Shown here: positions 19,970 through 31,497 of the stretch, in pieces
How the letters are laid out: each line of letters begins with the position of its first letter
Position numbering within the stretch: position 1 is the stretch's first letter
DNA from: Mycolicibacterium sp.
Lineage (GTDB): Bacteria > Actinomycetota > Actinomycetes > Mycobacteriales > Mycobacteriaceae
Length of the DNA: 64,000 bases
Direction: 5' to 3'
Assembly: GCA_020637165.1 (NCBI GenBank)
Contig: JACJWN010000011.1
Span: 1-64,000, forward strand
The notes under the pieces: model-generated
The model's database searches: none
The model's input: the letters and a program-made list of their open reading frames with translations, nothing else
Told to the model about the DNA's origin: nothing
Program-made: the position numbers and the translations under genes

Positions 19970-21150
19970 CCGATGTCCTCTCCGTGCAGACGTTCGACGG
20001 CACGCAGGCGCACCGGGGCGCTGCGCGGATTGCGCTCGATCTCCTCGGGGTCGGCACGCTCGGCTCCGCGGGTCAGCGCGACGAACTCCGGACCGTGGCC
20101 GGGCAGTTCCATCGGCAGACCCTCCGGGGTGCGCGACACCGTCGCCGCGGCGAAGGCCGTCTTGACGATCCGGTCCTCCAGCGACTGGTAGGCCATCACG
20201 GCAATCCGCCCACCGCGGTGCACGGCGGCCAACGCCGCGGGCAGGGCCGCGGTCAGGGACTCGAGTTCAGCGTTGACCGCTATCCGCAGGGCCTGGAATG
20301 TCCGCTTGGCCGGGTGCCCGCCGGTGCGGCGGGCCGGCGCGGGGATCGCGGCGTAGAGCGTCTCGACGAGTTCTCCAGTGCGGCTGTAGGGCTTGGTGGA
20401 GCGCCGCTCGACGATGAAGCCCGCGATCCGGGAGGCGAATTTCTCCTCACCGAAGCGGCGCAGCACGTCGGTGAGCCGGCCGCGGTCATAGGTATTGAGG
20501 ATCTCGGCGGCGGTCAACTCGGCCTGCGGGTCCATCCGCATGTCCAGCGGGGCGTCGTGGGCGTAGGAGAAACCCCGCTCCCGGCGATCCAGTTGCATCG
20601 AGGAGACACCGAGGTCGAACAAGACTCCATCCACCGAGCCCGTCGCGGGCAGTCCGCACTCGCACAGCGCGTCGGCGATCCCGTCATAGCGGGTGCGGAC
20701 GAGATCGACCCGGTCACCGAAGCGGGCCAGCCGACTCCCCGCGATCGAGAGTGCGTCGGGGTCGCGGTCCAGGCCGATCAACCGCAGCCCGGAGAACCTC
20801 TCGAGGAACCGCTCGGCATGTCCACCCGCCCCCAGGGTGGCGTCGACGAGGACCGCCCCGGACCCGTCCGGGGCGGTGCGGGTTAGAGCGGGGGCGAGAA
20901 GTTCCACACAGCGATCAAGCAGGACCGGTACGTGGCCGTGGTTCGCAGAACCTCCGGCGGACTCGGTTCCGGAGTCGGCCACCAGACAACCTCCGGTTCG
21001 GTGGGGGCCGACCCCTGCATCGAGGTCCCTGTCCGTCGCGAACCTGGCGTCGGGGAAGTACGTCAGGGTCGGTTCGGGCAGAGGCCACGATGCACGGGCC
21101 CGCCGCCGCGGTCTCGCCGCGAGCTCAGATGATGGCGCTGAGGGCGTCAT
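19966..21150 (-). CDS. rsmH: 16S rRNA m4C1402 methyltransferase RsmH (MraW)
   Basis: A SAM-dependent methyltransferase that N4-methylates C1402 of 16S rRNA. Seen are [13 protein letters not shown] (start of the domain), the SAM loop [37 protein letters not shown] and the C-terminal [10 protein letters not shown] and [12 protein letters not shown]. The frame is open to 21237, deep inside mraZ. The ATG at 21148-21150 gives 394 residues, close to Rv2165c, and overlaps the mraZ end by 26 nt; it was chosen, although later GTG starts cannot be excluded. The gene ends in a 4-nt overlap with the FtsL-like gene. Confidence 0.94.
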   Translation of the reverse strand: MTPSAPSSELAARPRRRARASWPLPEPTLTYFPDARFATDRDLDAGVGPHRTGGCLVADSGTESAGGSANHGHVPVLLDRCVELLAPALTRTAPDGSGAVLVDATLGAGGHAERFLERFSGLRLIGLDRDPDALSIAGSRLARFGDRVDLVRTRYDGIADALCECGLPATGSVDGVLFDLGVSSMQLDRRERGFSYAHDAPLDMRMDPQAELTAAEILNTYDRGRLTDVLRRFGEEKFASRIAGFIVERRSTKPYSRTGELVETLYAAIPAPARRTGGHPAKRTFQALRIAVNAELESLTAALPAALAAVHRGGRIAVMAYQSLEDRIVKTAFAAATVSRTPEGLPMELPGHGPEFVALTRGAERADPEEIERNPRSAPVRLRAVERLHGEDIG

Positions 21151-21556
21151 CGCTGGCCGCGGAGAAGTTCTCTTCGTGGGTCTGCTGATAGTCCTGCCAT
21201 GCGGTCGCGTCCCAGATCTCCAGGAAGTCGACCGCACCGATCACCACGCACTCCTTACTGAGATTGGCGTAGCGGCGGTGGTCGGCCGACAACGTGATGC
21301 GGCCCTGGGAATCGGGATGCTGTTCGTCGGTGCCCGCGGCCAGATTGCGCAGGAAAGCCCGAGCATCCGGATTGCTGCGCGAGGTCGCCGCGGCGCGACG
21401 CGCCAACTGCTCGAACTGCGCTCGCGGATACACCGCCAAGCTGTGGTCCTGGCTCTTGGTGACCATCAGCCCTCCCGCCAGCGCATCACGGAACTTCGCG
21501 GGCAGCGTCAGCCTGCCCTTGTCGTCCAGCTTGGGCGTGTAGGTGCCGAGGAACAT
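21125..21556 (-). CDS. mraZ: Transcriptional regulator MraZ
   Basis: A 143-residue protein with two AbrB-like MraZ domains, each bearing the DxxGR motif ([18 protein letters not shown] near residue 6 and [16 protein letters not shown] near residue 83). MraZ forms a ring and binds direct repeats upstream of its own gene to control the dcw operon. The frame begins three codons earlier at a GTG, but that GTG is part of the SD (AGGGAGGTG). The ATG at 21554-21556 lies 6-7 nt after it and starts [15 protein letters not shown], as in Rv2166c. It is the first gene of the division cluster. Confidence 0.96.
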   Translation of the reverse strand: MFLGTYTPKLDDKGRLTLPAKFRDALAGGLMVTKSQDHSLAVYPRAQFEQLARRAAATSRSNPDARAFLRNLAAGTDEQHPDSQGRITLSADHRRYANLSKECVVIGAVDFLEIWDATAWQDYQQTHEENFSAASDDALSAII

Positions 21557-21607
21557 CCCGGGCACCTCCCTGTCGAAACCGCCCCGGAGTGCCTACCACT
21601 CCGCTGC

Positions 21608-21642
21608 CGCCACGATACCCCACATTCCCCCACTTTGCTCCA
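21608..21642 (-). promoter_or_regulatory. MraZ-box operator array upstream of mraZ
   Basis: On the minus strand four TGGnG pentamers recur at an exact 10-bp period. They are TGGAG (21642-21638), TGGGG (21632-21628), TGGGG (21622-21618) and TGGCG (21612-21608), separated by CAAAG, GAATG and TATCG. Direct TGGGN repeats with 5-nt spacers are the known MraZ operator in E. coli, so this is most likely the autoregulatory site. It lies 52-86 bp before the mraZ ATG and overlaps a candidate -10. Confidence 0.8.
21612..21617 (-). promoter_or_regulatory. Candidate -10 box of mraZ within operator array
   Basis: The minus-strand hexamer TATCGT fits TANNNT and occupies the spacer between the third and fourth MraZ box. 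A start near 21605 would leave a leader of about 50 nt with the SD of mraZ. Overlap with the boxes would allow MraZ to block RNA polymerase. A second candidate, TACATT at 21660-21655, lies upstream of the array. Confidence 0.4.
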
Positions 21643-21749
21643 CTCTGCTACCGAAATGTAGCCCATGTCCCCCACCTGGTTCCACCAGCGATCCCACAAA
21701 GCCATCGTGGCGCTGGCCGAACACCGCAAAACAGCAGTTGGAGAGGCGG

Positions 21750-21773
21750 TGGGGCAAAGTGGGGGGCGTGGGG
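21750..21773 (+). promoter_or_regulatory. Second, inverted TGGGG array upstream of mraZ
   Basis: On the plus strand TGGGG occurs at 21750, 21760 and 21769. The first two units and spacer (TGGGGCAAAGTGGGGG) nearly copy the core of the mraZ-proximal array (TGGAGCAAAGTGGGGG) in the opposite orientation. The two arrays lie about 108 bp apart. This looks like a second MraZ site, possibly for looping, but binding is unproven and the third unit is 9 rather than 10 bp away. Confidence 0.5.
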
Positions 21774-21873
21774 GCGGCGCCACCCGAACCACCCAAAAAC
21801 GACCCGAAACAACGGCGCGCTGACTTGAGTACGCGGAGGTCTGTGGACGCGCTGGATCAGAACGCGCTGGATC

Positions 21874-21901
21874 AAAAAAGGGGCAGCCGATCGGCTGCCC
21901 C
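21874..21901 (-). terminator. Intrinsic terminator after the DUF3040 gene
   Basis: A perfect 22-nt palindrome (arms ggggcagccga at 21880-21890 and tcggctgcccc at 21891-21901) is followed on the minus strand by TTTTTT (21879-21874). It lies 17 nt after the stop of the DUF3040 gene. This is a textbook Rho-independent terminator that should separate that gene from the division operon. Confidence 0.9.
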
Positions 21902-21917
21902 TGTTGCTAGAACGGTT

Positions 21918-22319
21918 TCACTCGTCGAAGCGACGCCGGAAACGGTCCTCCATGCGACTGGTGAACGAACCGGCCCCGCGGGCCTTGCGCTGCCGGACGG
22001 GCCCGGCCGGGGAGCCGCCCCGGTCCTTGCCGCCCGCGACCGGGGGCCCGGTCACGGCGAACACCACGCCGGCGAACATCACGACAAACCCGAGGACCGA
22101 CAGGACGGGGAAACCCCCGATCATCGTCGCCTTGAAGGCCACACCCGCCACTAGCAGGGCCAGCCCCAGCACGAACAGCCCAACACCCTGAAGTCGGCGA
22201 CGGGTGGACGGTGCGCGCAGGGTTCCGCCGCGCACACTGGATGCGAATTTGGGATCCTCGGCGTAGAGAGCGCTCTCGATCTGATCGAGCATCCGCTGCT
22301 CATGATCGGAGAGTGGCAT
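21918..22319 (-). CDS. DUF3040 membrane protein (Rv2169c-like)
   Basis: A 133-residue protein starting MPLSDHEQRMLDQIESALYAEDPKFA, the DUF3040 N-terminal signature. Two TM helices follow (about 45-65 and 70-90) and then a basic tail with SRMEDRFRRRFDE at the end. The family is actinobacterial and of unknown function. The ATG at 22317-22319 is preceded by GGAGGGA at proper spacing, which decides the start although the frame is open 28 codons further. It forms a single-gene unit with its own promoter candidate and terminator. Confidence 0.9.
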   Translation of the reverse strand: MPLSDHEQRMLDQIESALYAEDPKFASSVRGGTLRAPSTRRRLQGVGLFVLGLALLVAGVAFKATMIGGFPVLSVLGFVVMFAGVVFAVTGPPVAGGKDRGGSPAGPVRQRKARGAGSFTSRMEDRFRRRFDE

Positions 22320-22637
22320 TCGTCCCTCCTTGCCGACGTGGCCGAAATAGTGCTGCCGAACAGTGCTGCGCCGCCGCGGCGAGGGCCGAGCGGTTACCCA
22401 CATGATACGAGGTCGAGATGCCGCGTACCACCCGGTTTGACCACCTGTTTGTGCATCTGGCGATCACCGCGAGTGTAGCGCCGCCGCTCGCGGCGCCGGT
22501 ACCGGACGCACTGATGTCAGATCAGCGTCACGACTGAACGGGATCAGGGAGGAGCGGCTTCATAATGACGGTGCAGCCGAGGACAATCCAGACCGAAGCG
22601 CTACGCGGACGCGGGGAGACAGCGAGAGGGGGCGATC
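22320..22637. other. Divergent intergenic region DUF3040/GNAT
   Basis: About 318 bp lie between the divergent DUF3040 and GNAT genes. It holds the DUF3040 SD and -10 candidate and a 7-bp GC stem (22478-22484 with 22490-22496). No gene of its own was found. A near-consensus CATAAT at 22561-22566 could be the -10 of the GNAT gene, but no -35 supports it. Confidence 0.5.
22402..22407 (-). promoter_or_regulatory. Candidate -10 box for the DUF3040 gene
   Basis: TATCAT on the minus strand fits TANNNT and lies about 80 nt upstream of the DUF3040 start. No clear -35 was found, so this is a pattern match only. Confidence 0.4.
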
Positions 22638-23288
22638 GTGGCGGCGTTCCTGATCGACTTGTCGCCCAGCGACATGCAGGTACGCCTTGGCGACGCTTTA
22701 ACCGTCTACGTCGATGCGATGCGCTACCCCCGGGGCACGGAGAACCAGCGGGCTCCGATGTGGCTCGAGCACACCCACCGCCCGGGGTGGCGCGCGGTGG
22801 CCGTCGTCGACACGGCCCCACCGGGCAGCGGCCCCTCAAACGGCGGCGTCCCAATATCGGGCCCCGCGGAACCCGCTACCGCGCCGCTGAGCCGGGACGC
22901 GCTGGTCACCGCCCCGATCCTGGGTGTGGCCTACGGCTACCGGGGCGCACCGGACCAGTGGTGGCAACAGCAGGTGATGCGCGGCCTGCGGCACTGCGGG
23001 CTCCCTCGCGATGAGATCACCCGCCTGATGGGCGACTATTTCGAGCTCACCGAACTGCACATTCACCCCGGCGCGCAGGGCCGAGGCCTCGGCGAGGCAC
23101 TGGTCCGTCGACTGCTGAACGGCCGCGATGAAAGAAATGTGCTGCTATCGACGCCCGAGACGAAATCCGGGGAAAACCGCGCCTGGCGGCTCTACCGCCG
23201 GTTGGGCTTCACCGACATCATCCGCGGCTACCGCTTCGCCGGCGATCCGCGGGAGTTCGCCATCCTGGGTCGAGCGCTGCCTCTTTGA
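22638..23288 (+). CDS. GNAT-family acetyltransferase (Rv2170-like)
   Basis: A 216-residue protein with a GNAT acetyl-CoA fold. The pantetheine-binding segment LTELHIHPGAQGRGLGEALVRRLL (about 137-160, Q/RxxGxG/A as QGRGLG) is clear, followed by NRAWRLYRRLGFTDIIRGYRF, the usual C-terminal GNAT strand. The substrate cannot be read from sequence. The M. tuberculosis homologue Rv2170 has been reported to acetylate small molecules and protein lysines. The GTG start follows a GAGAGGGGGCG stretch. It stands divergent from the DUF3040 gene, with lppM downstream. Confidence 0.88.
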   Translation: MAAFLIDLSPSDMQVRLGDALTVYVDAMRYPRGTENQRAPMWLEHTHRPGWRAVAVVDTAPPGSGPSNGGVPISGPAEPATAPLSRDALVTAPILGVAYGYRGAPDQWWQQQVMRGLRHCGLPRDEITRLMGDYFELTELHIHPGAQGRGLGEALVRRLLNGRDERNVLLSTPETKSGENRAWRLYRRLGFTDIIRGYRFAGDPREFAILGRALPL

Positions 23289-23354
23289 GCGGGGATCGGG
23301 TGTTGGGGCCCGTCTGGTGCGGTCCGCCCGGGGCCGATCTGGCACCATACCCTC

Positions 23355-25198
<1,844 letters not shown>

Positions 25199-25204
25199 CC
25201 ACAG

Positions 25205-26725
25205 ATGACCGCACCGAACGCCGCGGCGCCCGCGCAGACCGCCCTGACTCGCCTGACCGTATTCGCCCGGGGCGAGGAGGGCCGGCCCGCCCTGCTGGGT
25301 TTCGTCGGCGCGGCCTTGATCACCCTCGGCGGACTCGGCGCAGGCAGCACCCGCCAGCACGACCCGGTGCTGGAGTCGCTGCACCTGTCCTGGCTACGGT
25401 TCGGTCACGGCGTGGTGGTCTCCACCCTCGTGCTCTGGAGCGGTGTGGCGATCATGCTCGCGGCATGGCTCTGGCTGGGCCGCCGAGTGGTCGACGGCAG
25501 GACGATCAGCGAATACGTCATGATCGCTACCACCGGCTTCTGGCTCCTGCCGTTGCTGTTGAGCGTTCCGCTGTTCAGCCGCGACACCTATTCGTATCTG
25601 GCTCAGGGCGCCCTGCTGCGTGACGGCTTCGACCCGTACGCGGTGGGCCCGATCGAGAACCCGAACATCATCCTCGACGACGTCAGTCCGATCTGGACGA
25701 CGACGACCGCCCCCTACGGCCCGGCCTTCATCTTGGTCGCGAAATTCGTCACCGCGGTCGTCGGCGACCACATCGTCGCGGGAACCATGTTGTTGCGGCT
25801 GTGCATGCTGCCCGGCTTGGCACTGTTGATCTGGGCGGCGCCGAGGGTGGCCCGCCATGTCGGTGCCGACGGTGCGGTGGCCCTGTGGATCTGCGTGCTC
25901 AACCCGTTGGTGATCATCCACCTGATGGGCGGGGTCCACAACGAGATGCTGATGGTCGGGATGATGATGACCGGCATCGCGCTGACCTTCGCCCGCCAGC
26001 ACGTCGCAGGGGCCGCGCTGATCGCGGTGGCGGTAGCCGTGAAGGCCACCGCGGTGCTCGCGCTGCCGTTCATGGTTTGGGTCTGGATGCGGCATCTGGC
26101 AGGAAACCGCCTGCGGGCGTTCGCCATCGCATCCGCAGGCTCGCTGGCAACGCTCATCGCTGTCTTCGCGGTGCTGTCCGCCCTGGCCGGGGTCGGTCTG
26201 GGCTGGCTGACCGCGCTGGCCGGCTCGGTGAAGATCATCAACTGGCTGACCGTCCCGACCGCGGTGGCGAACCTCACCAACGCCGTGGCCGGCCTGTTCA
26301 TGCCGGTGAACTTCTATGCCATTCTCGAGGTGACCCGCCTAGCGGGCATCACCATCATCCTGGTTTCACTTCCGTTGCTGTGGTGGCGATTCCGCCACGA
26401 CGACCGGGAGGCCCTACAGGGCATAGCGTGGGCGATGCTGGTGGTGGTGCTTTTCGTACCGGCGGCGTTGCCCTGGTACTACACCTGGCCGTTGGCCGTG
26501 GTGTCGGCGCTGGCCCAGTCGCAGCGGGCGATCGCCCTGATCGCCGGTTTCTCGACCTGGATCATGGTGATCTTCAAGCCGGACGGCTCGCACGGCATGT
26601 ACTCGTGGGTGCACGTGCTGCTGGCCACGGCGTGCGGGCTTGCCGCCTGGTATTCGCTGCAGCGTGCGGACTCGTGGCGGAACCCGACCGCCGGGCCCCC
26701 GCTGACGGGGCGCGGTGGCGGTTAG
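25205..26725 (+). CDS. mptA: Alpha-1,6-mannosyltransferase MptA
   Basis: A 506-residue polytopic GT-C glycosyltransferase with about 12 TM helices. The first periplasmic loop carries a conserved acidic GT-C motif around PLFSRDTYSYLAQGALLRDGFDPY. MptA uses decaprenyl-phosphate mannose to extend the alpha-1,6 mannan core of lipomannan and LAM outside the membrane. Length and place match Rv2174. It begins 6 nt after idsA2 and ends 3 nt before the convergent Rv2175c-like gene. Confidence 0.93.
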   Translation: MTAPNAAAPAQTALTRLTVFARGEEGRPALLGFVGAALITLGGLGAGSTRQHDPVLESLHLSWLRFGHGVVVSTLVLWSGVAIMLAAWLWLGRRVVDGRTISEYVMIATTGFWLLPLLLSVPLFSRDTYSYLAQGALLRDGFDPYAVGPIENPNIILDDVSPIWTTTTAPYGPAFILVAKFVTAVVGDHIVAGTMLLRLCMLPGLALLIWAAPRVARHVGADGAVALWICVLNPLVIIHLMGGVHNEMLMVGMMMTGIALTFARQHVAGAALIAVAVAVKATAVLALPFMVWVWMRHLAGNRLRAFAIASAGSLATLIAVFAVLSALAGVGLGWLTALAGSVKIINWLTVPTAVANLTNAVAGLFMPVNFYAILEVTRLAGITIILVSLPLLWWRFRHDDREALQGIAWAMLVVVLFVPAALPWYYTWPLAVVSALAQSQRAIALIAGFSTWIMVIFKPDGSHGMYSWVHVLLATACGLAAWYSLQRADSWRNPTAGPPLTGRGGG

Positions 26726-26728
26726 CGC

Positions 26729-27133
26729 TCAGTAGGCCATCGCCTGGGCCCGCCGGAGCACCTCGCGGGCCTGGTGGGTCTGGAGTGCGTCGACGGGACG
26801 TGCGTTGGGAATCGGTTCGCGCACCCCGTCCCGAACCACGGTGAGCGACGGGTCTGCGGTGAACAGCCAGCGCAGGATCTCGCTGTCGCGGTAACCGCCG
26901 TCCCGCAGCACCGCCAGCAGACCGGGCAGCGCCTTGACCATCCGGCCCGACTCGGTGAAAAAGGCCCGCGGTATCACCGGAACGCCCTTGCGCCGCACCG
27001 CCAGCAGATGGCCCTCCCGCAGATGCTGGTGCACCCGGGTCACCGGAATGTCCAGCAACTCCGCGACGGCAGGTAGGTCATAGACCGGTTCCTGCGCATC
27101 GAGGACGTCTTCACCGGTCGGGATGGTGCTCAC
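26729..27133 (-). CDS. DNA-binding PknL substrate (Rv2175c-like)
   Basis: A 134-residue protein. An N-terminal winged helix-turn-helix is visible around VYDLPAVAELLDIPVTRVHQHLREGHLLAV, followed by a Rv2175c C-terminal domain ending HQAREVLRRAQAMAY. Rv2175c in M. tuberculosis binds DNA and is phosphorylated by PknL, whose gene is divergent here as there. The frame is open to 27190, but TAGACT at 27146-27141 lies 7 nt before the GTG at 27131-27133, which fits a leaderless transcript; that start was therefore chosen. Confidence 0.88.
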   Translation of the reverse strand: MSTIPTGEDVLDAQEPVYDLPAVAELLDIPVTRVHQHLREGHLLAVRRKGVPVIPRAFFTESGRMVKALPGLLAVLRDGGYRDSEILRWLFTADPSLTVVRDGVREPIPNARPVDALQTHQAREVLRRAQAMAY

Positions 27134-27140
27134 GACCCCC

Positions 27141-27146
27141 AGTCTA
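27141..27146 (-). promoter_or_regulatory. Leaderless -10 box for the Rv2175c-like gene
   Basis: TAGACT (TANNNT) on the minus strand ends 7 nt before the GTG at 27133. This spacing places the transcription start on or next to the start codon. Confidence 0.6.
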
Positions 27147-27239
27147 AGGACTGCGCGGGACACACAGCGTAGGGACTGAGGGCGGGACACGCCGCCACCG
27201 CCGACGAACCGGCCCTCCGGGTGGGCACCGCGACCGCCC

Positions 27240-27245
27240 TAAGAT
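27240..27245 (+). promoter_or_regulatory. Leaderless -10 box for pknL
   Basis: TAAGAT (TANNNT) is followed by six bases and then the GTG of pknL at 27252. The spacing predicts a leaderless mRNA. With the divergent box for the Rv2175c-like gene it forms a compact two-way promoter region of about 100 bp. Confidence 0.65.
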
Positions 27246-27251
27246 GGAGCG

Positions 27252-28475
27252 GTGACGTCGGACCCCCTCGTCGGCGTGTTGCTCGACGGCCGGTACCGCG
27301 TCGAGGCCCCGATTGCCACCGGCGGCATGTCCACGGTGTACCGCGGCCTCGATGCTCGGCTCGACCGCCCAGTCGCGCTGAAAGTGATGGATGCGCGCTA
27401 CGCCCGCGATCAGCAGTTCCTCACCCGATTCCAGCGCGAGGCTCAATCCATCGCCCGGCTGAGGCACCCCGGACTGGTCGCCATCCACGACCAGGGGAAC
27501 GATGCCACCCGCCCATTCCTGGTGATGGAACTCATCGAGGGCGGAACCCTGCGGGAACTGCTTCGGGAACGCGGCCCGATGCCACCGCACGCGGTGGCGG
27601 CGGTGCTGCGCCCGGTGCTCGGCGGACTGGGGGTGGCCCATCGGGCCGGACTGGTACACCGCGACATCAAGCCGGAGAACGTGCTGATCTCCGATGACGG
27701 AGAGGTCAAACTGGCAGACTTCGGCTTGGTCCGGGCCATCGCCGACGCCGGGATCACCTCCACCAGCGTCATCCTCGGTACAGCCGCCTACCTGTCCCCC
27801 GAGCAGGTGCTGGGCAGGTCCACCGGACCCCGCAGCGATGTCTACTCCGCCGGTGTCATGACATTCGAACTCCTCACCGGCCGAACACCGTTCACCGGGG
27901 ACAACCCTCTGGCGATAGCCAATCAGCGCCTGGACCTCGACGTTCCGCCACCCGGTTCGCTGATCGACGGGGTGCCGCCGCAGTTCGACGCCTTCGTCGC
28001 GCGCGCGACGGCCCGCGACCCGGAGAACCGATTCCCGGATGCCTCGGCCATGGCGGCCGAACTGGATGAGATCGCCTCGGAACTCGGCTTGCCGCAGTTC
28101 CGGGTCCCGGCACCGCACAACTCGGCCCAGCACGCTGCCGCCACCGCCTACCATCCCCGTGACAAGGACGGCGGAGCCGCGCTGCCCATGGCGGGCGCAC
28201 CGGCGAAAACCCGTCGGTTCACGCCCGGGATGCAAGCGGTCCAACCGGCTCCGACCGCCGACCCCTCGCCGCACGGTCCGGAAGCACCCGCGAAGGATCC
28301 CCCGGTTCCGGCACGGCAATTCGCCGGTATCGACATCGACGAGTTCGGCTGGGCGAGGCAGCGCGGACGGCGAGCGGTGGTGTTGTGGACACTGGCGGTG
28401 CTGGTTCTCACCGCGGCGGTCGCCGGCGCGGCGTGGAACCTCGGACTCAACCTGCCCGGCTTGATAGGGCGGTAA
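27252..28475 (+). CDS. pknL: Serine/threonine protein kinase PknL
   Basis: A 407-residue transmembrane Ser/Thr kinase. The kinase domain (about 15-275) has the Gly loop IATGGMSTVY (21-30), catalytic Lys44 in VALKVM, HRDIKPEN (Asp about 138), DFG (156-158) and APE-type LSPEQ. Pro/Ala-rich juxtamembrane sequence follows, then one TM helix (about 375-397) that ends almost at the C-terminus, so there is no real sensor domain. In M. tuberculosis PknL phosphorylates Rv2175c, encoded by the divergent neighbour. A leaderless start is supported by the -10 box. Confidence 0.96.
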   Translation: MTSDPLVGVLLDGRYRVEAPIATGGMSTVYRGLDARLDRPVALKVMDARYARDQQFLTRFQREAQSIARLRHPGLVAIHDQGNDATRPFLVMELIEGGTLRELLRERGPMPPHAVAAVLRPVLGGLGVAHRAGLVHRDIKPENVLISDDGEVKLADFGLVRAIADAGITSTSVILGTAAYLSPEQVLGRSTGPRSDVYSAGVMTFELLTGRTPFTGDNPLAIANQRLDLDVPPPGSLIDGVPPQFDAFVARATARDPENRFPDASAMAAELDEIASELGLPQFRVPAPHNSAQHAAATAYHPRDKDGGAALPMAGAPAKTRRFTPGMQAVQPAPTADPSPHGPEAPAKDPPVPARQFAGIDIDEFGWARQRGRRAVVLWTLAVLVLTAAVAGAAWNLGLNLPGLIGR

Positions 28476-28502
28476 GCCCCGACCGGCGGTAACCCCCACC
28501 GG

Positions 28503-28560
28503 CGAGCAGACGTGAACGACCCCGACACACCGGTGAAGTGGGGAACTTTGCGTCTGCTCG
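28503..28560. terminator. Hairpin between convergent pknL and aroG
   Basis: Arms cgagcagacg (28503-28512) and cgtctgctcg (28551-28560) are perfectly complementary over 10 bp. Between them a nested CCCC...GGGG pair shortens the loop. It lies in the 97-bp gap between two convergent stop codons, so it may end transcripts from both sides. There is no U-run. Confidence 0.5.
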
Positions 28561-28572
28561 GCGGAAGGGCGG

Positions 28573-30520
<1,948 letters not shown>

Positions 30521-30528
30521 GAGCGCCG

Positions 30529-31458
30529 CTACCTTCCGGTTCCTGCCGGCGCCGGCGTGGCCACAGACTTACCCGGCGCCGGCGCCGCGTGGATCTGGCG
30601 GTCGAGCTCGGCGTCGACCTCGGTGTCGCTGGGAAAGCGCGGCTCGCCGGCGACGACATGCTGCAGCCAAAGGTTGGCCTGCACGAAGGGCCGGCGCAGG
30701 TAGCGCTCACGCTCGAGCGAGCGGCGCATCTTGCGTGGTTTGTCCTGGTAGTGCCACCGGGCCCACGGGGCGTGCGGACGAGCCAGTCGGATGGCCCCGA
30801 CAAATAGCAACGGGGTGAAGAACAAGCCCAGCAGACCGGTCCACAACTTGCCCTTGAGCAGCACCAGGACCGCCAGGGCCAGGTTGAGCAGGGCCAGCAG
30901 CAGCACGGTGGCGCGGGCGGCGGTCGAGTCGGCGTCACGCCAGATCCCGACCTCGAACAGCGACAACGGGTTGAAGCCCAGCACCAGCAAGCCCGACACC
31001 GCGACCGCGACGAAGACCGCGTCGACCGAGGTGCGGCCGTCGGCAGACCAGTACACGTCCTGCAGGTGCAGGATGAGCGCGAACTCGTCGAGCACCAGGG
31101 CAGCGCCGATGCCGAAAACGATGGCCGCGGCAGTGAACTGGTGAATGGTGCCGTCGGCGGACATGGTGACCATGGCGACCCCCGAGATCAGCACCAGAAT
31201 CACCCCGAAGACGGCGTGGTGGATATGCAGTCCGCCGCTTCCGGAGATGTTGTGCGGCTGCCACCACTTGCTCGGCCCGGTCCGGTCGGCGGTCGCGCGG
31301 ATGTAGCGGGTGATCGTGCGGGTGATGAAAAAGGTCAGGATGAACGCGATAAGGCACCACATCAGCGGCTCCCGCCCGGGAGCGATGAAATCGAGGCGCA
31401 GGTCGAAGCGAACGGCCGGGTGCGCGAGGGCTGGCACGACTGGAAAACTTACGCCCAT
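30529..31458 (-). CDS. Polytopic membrane protein (Rv2180c-like)
   Basis: A 309-residue integral membrane protein with about seven hydrophobic segments (for example [18 protein letters not shown] and [18 protein letters not shown]). An [15 protein letters not shown] loop contains two His residues. A basic cytoplasmic region ([18 protein letters not shown]) follows the last TM helix. Function is unknown to me. The frame is open to 31638, across the divergent mptC start. The ATG at 31456-31458 avoids that overlap and gives a length close to Rv2180c. It starts 39 bp from mptC, divergently. Confidence 0.85.
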   Translation of the reverse strand: MGVSFPVVPALAHPAVRFDLRLDFIAPGREPLMWCLIAFILTFFITRTITRYIRATADRTGPSKWWQPHNISGSGGLHIHHAVFGVILVLISGVAMVTMSADGTIHQFTAAAIVFGIGAALVLDEFALILHLQDVYWSADGRTSVDAVFVAVAVSGLLVLGFNPLSLFEVGIWRDADSTAARATVLLLALLNLALAVLVLLKGKLWTGLLGLFFTPLLFVGAIRLARPHAPWARWHYQDKPRKMRRSLERERYLRRPFVQANLWLQHVVAGEPRFPSDTEVDAELDRQIHAAPAPGKSVATPAPAGTGR

Positions 31459-31497
31459 CCCGATCCGGGCGTTACTGCCGGATACTCTGGTGGGGAA

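Noticed and set aside
22561-22566. CATAAT as a firm promoter for the GNAT gene
   Set aside because: The first base deviates from TANNNT and no -35 was found at the right distance, so it is only mentioned.
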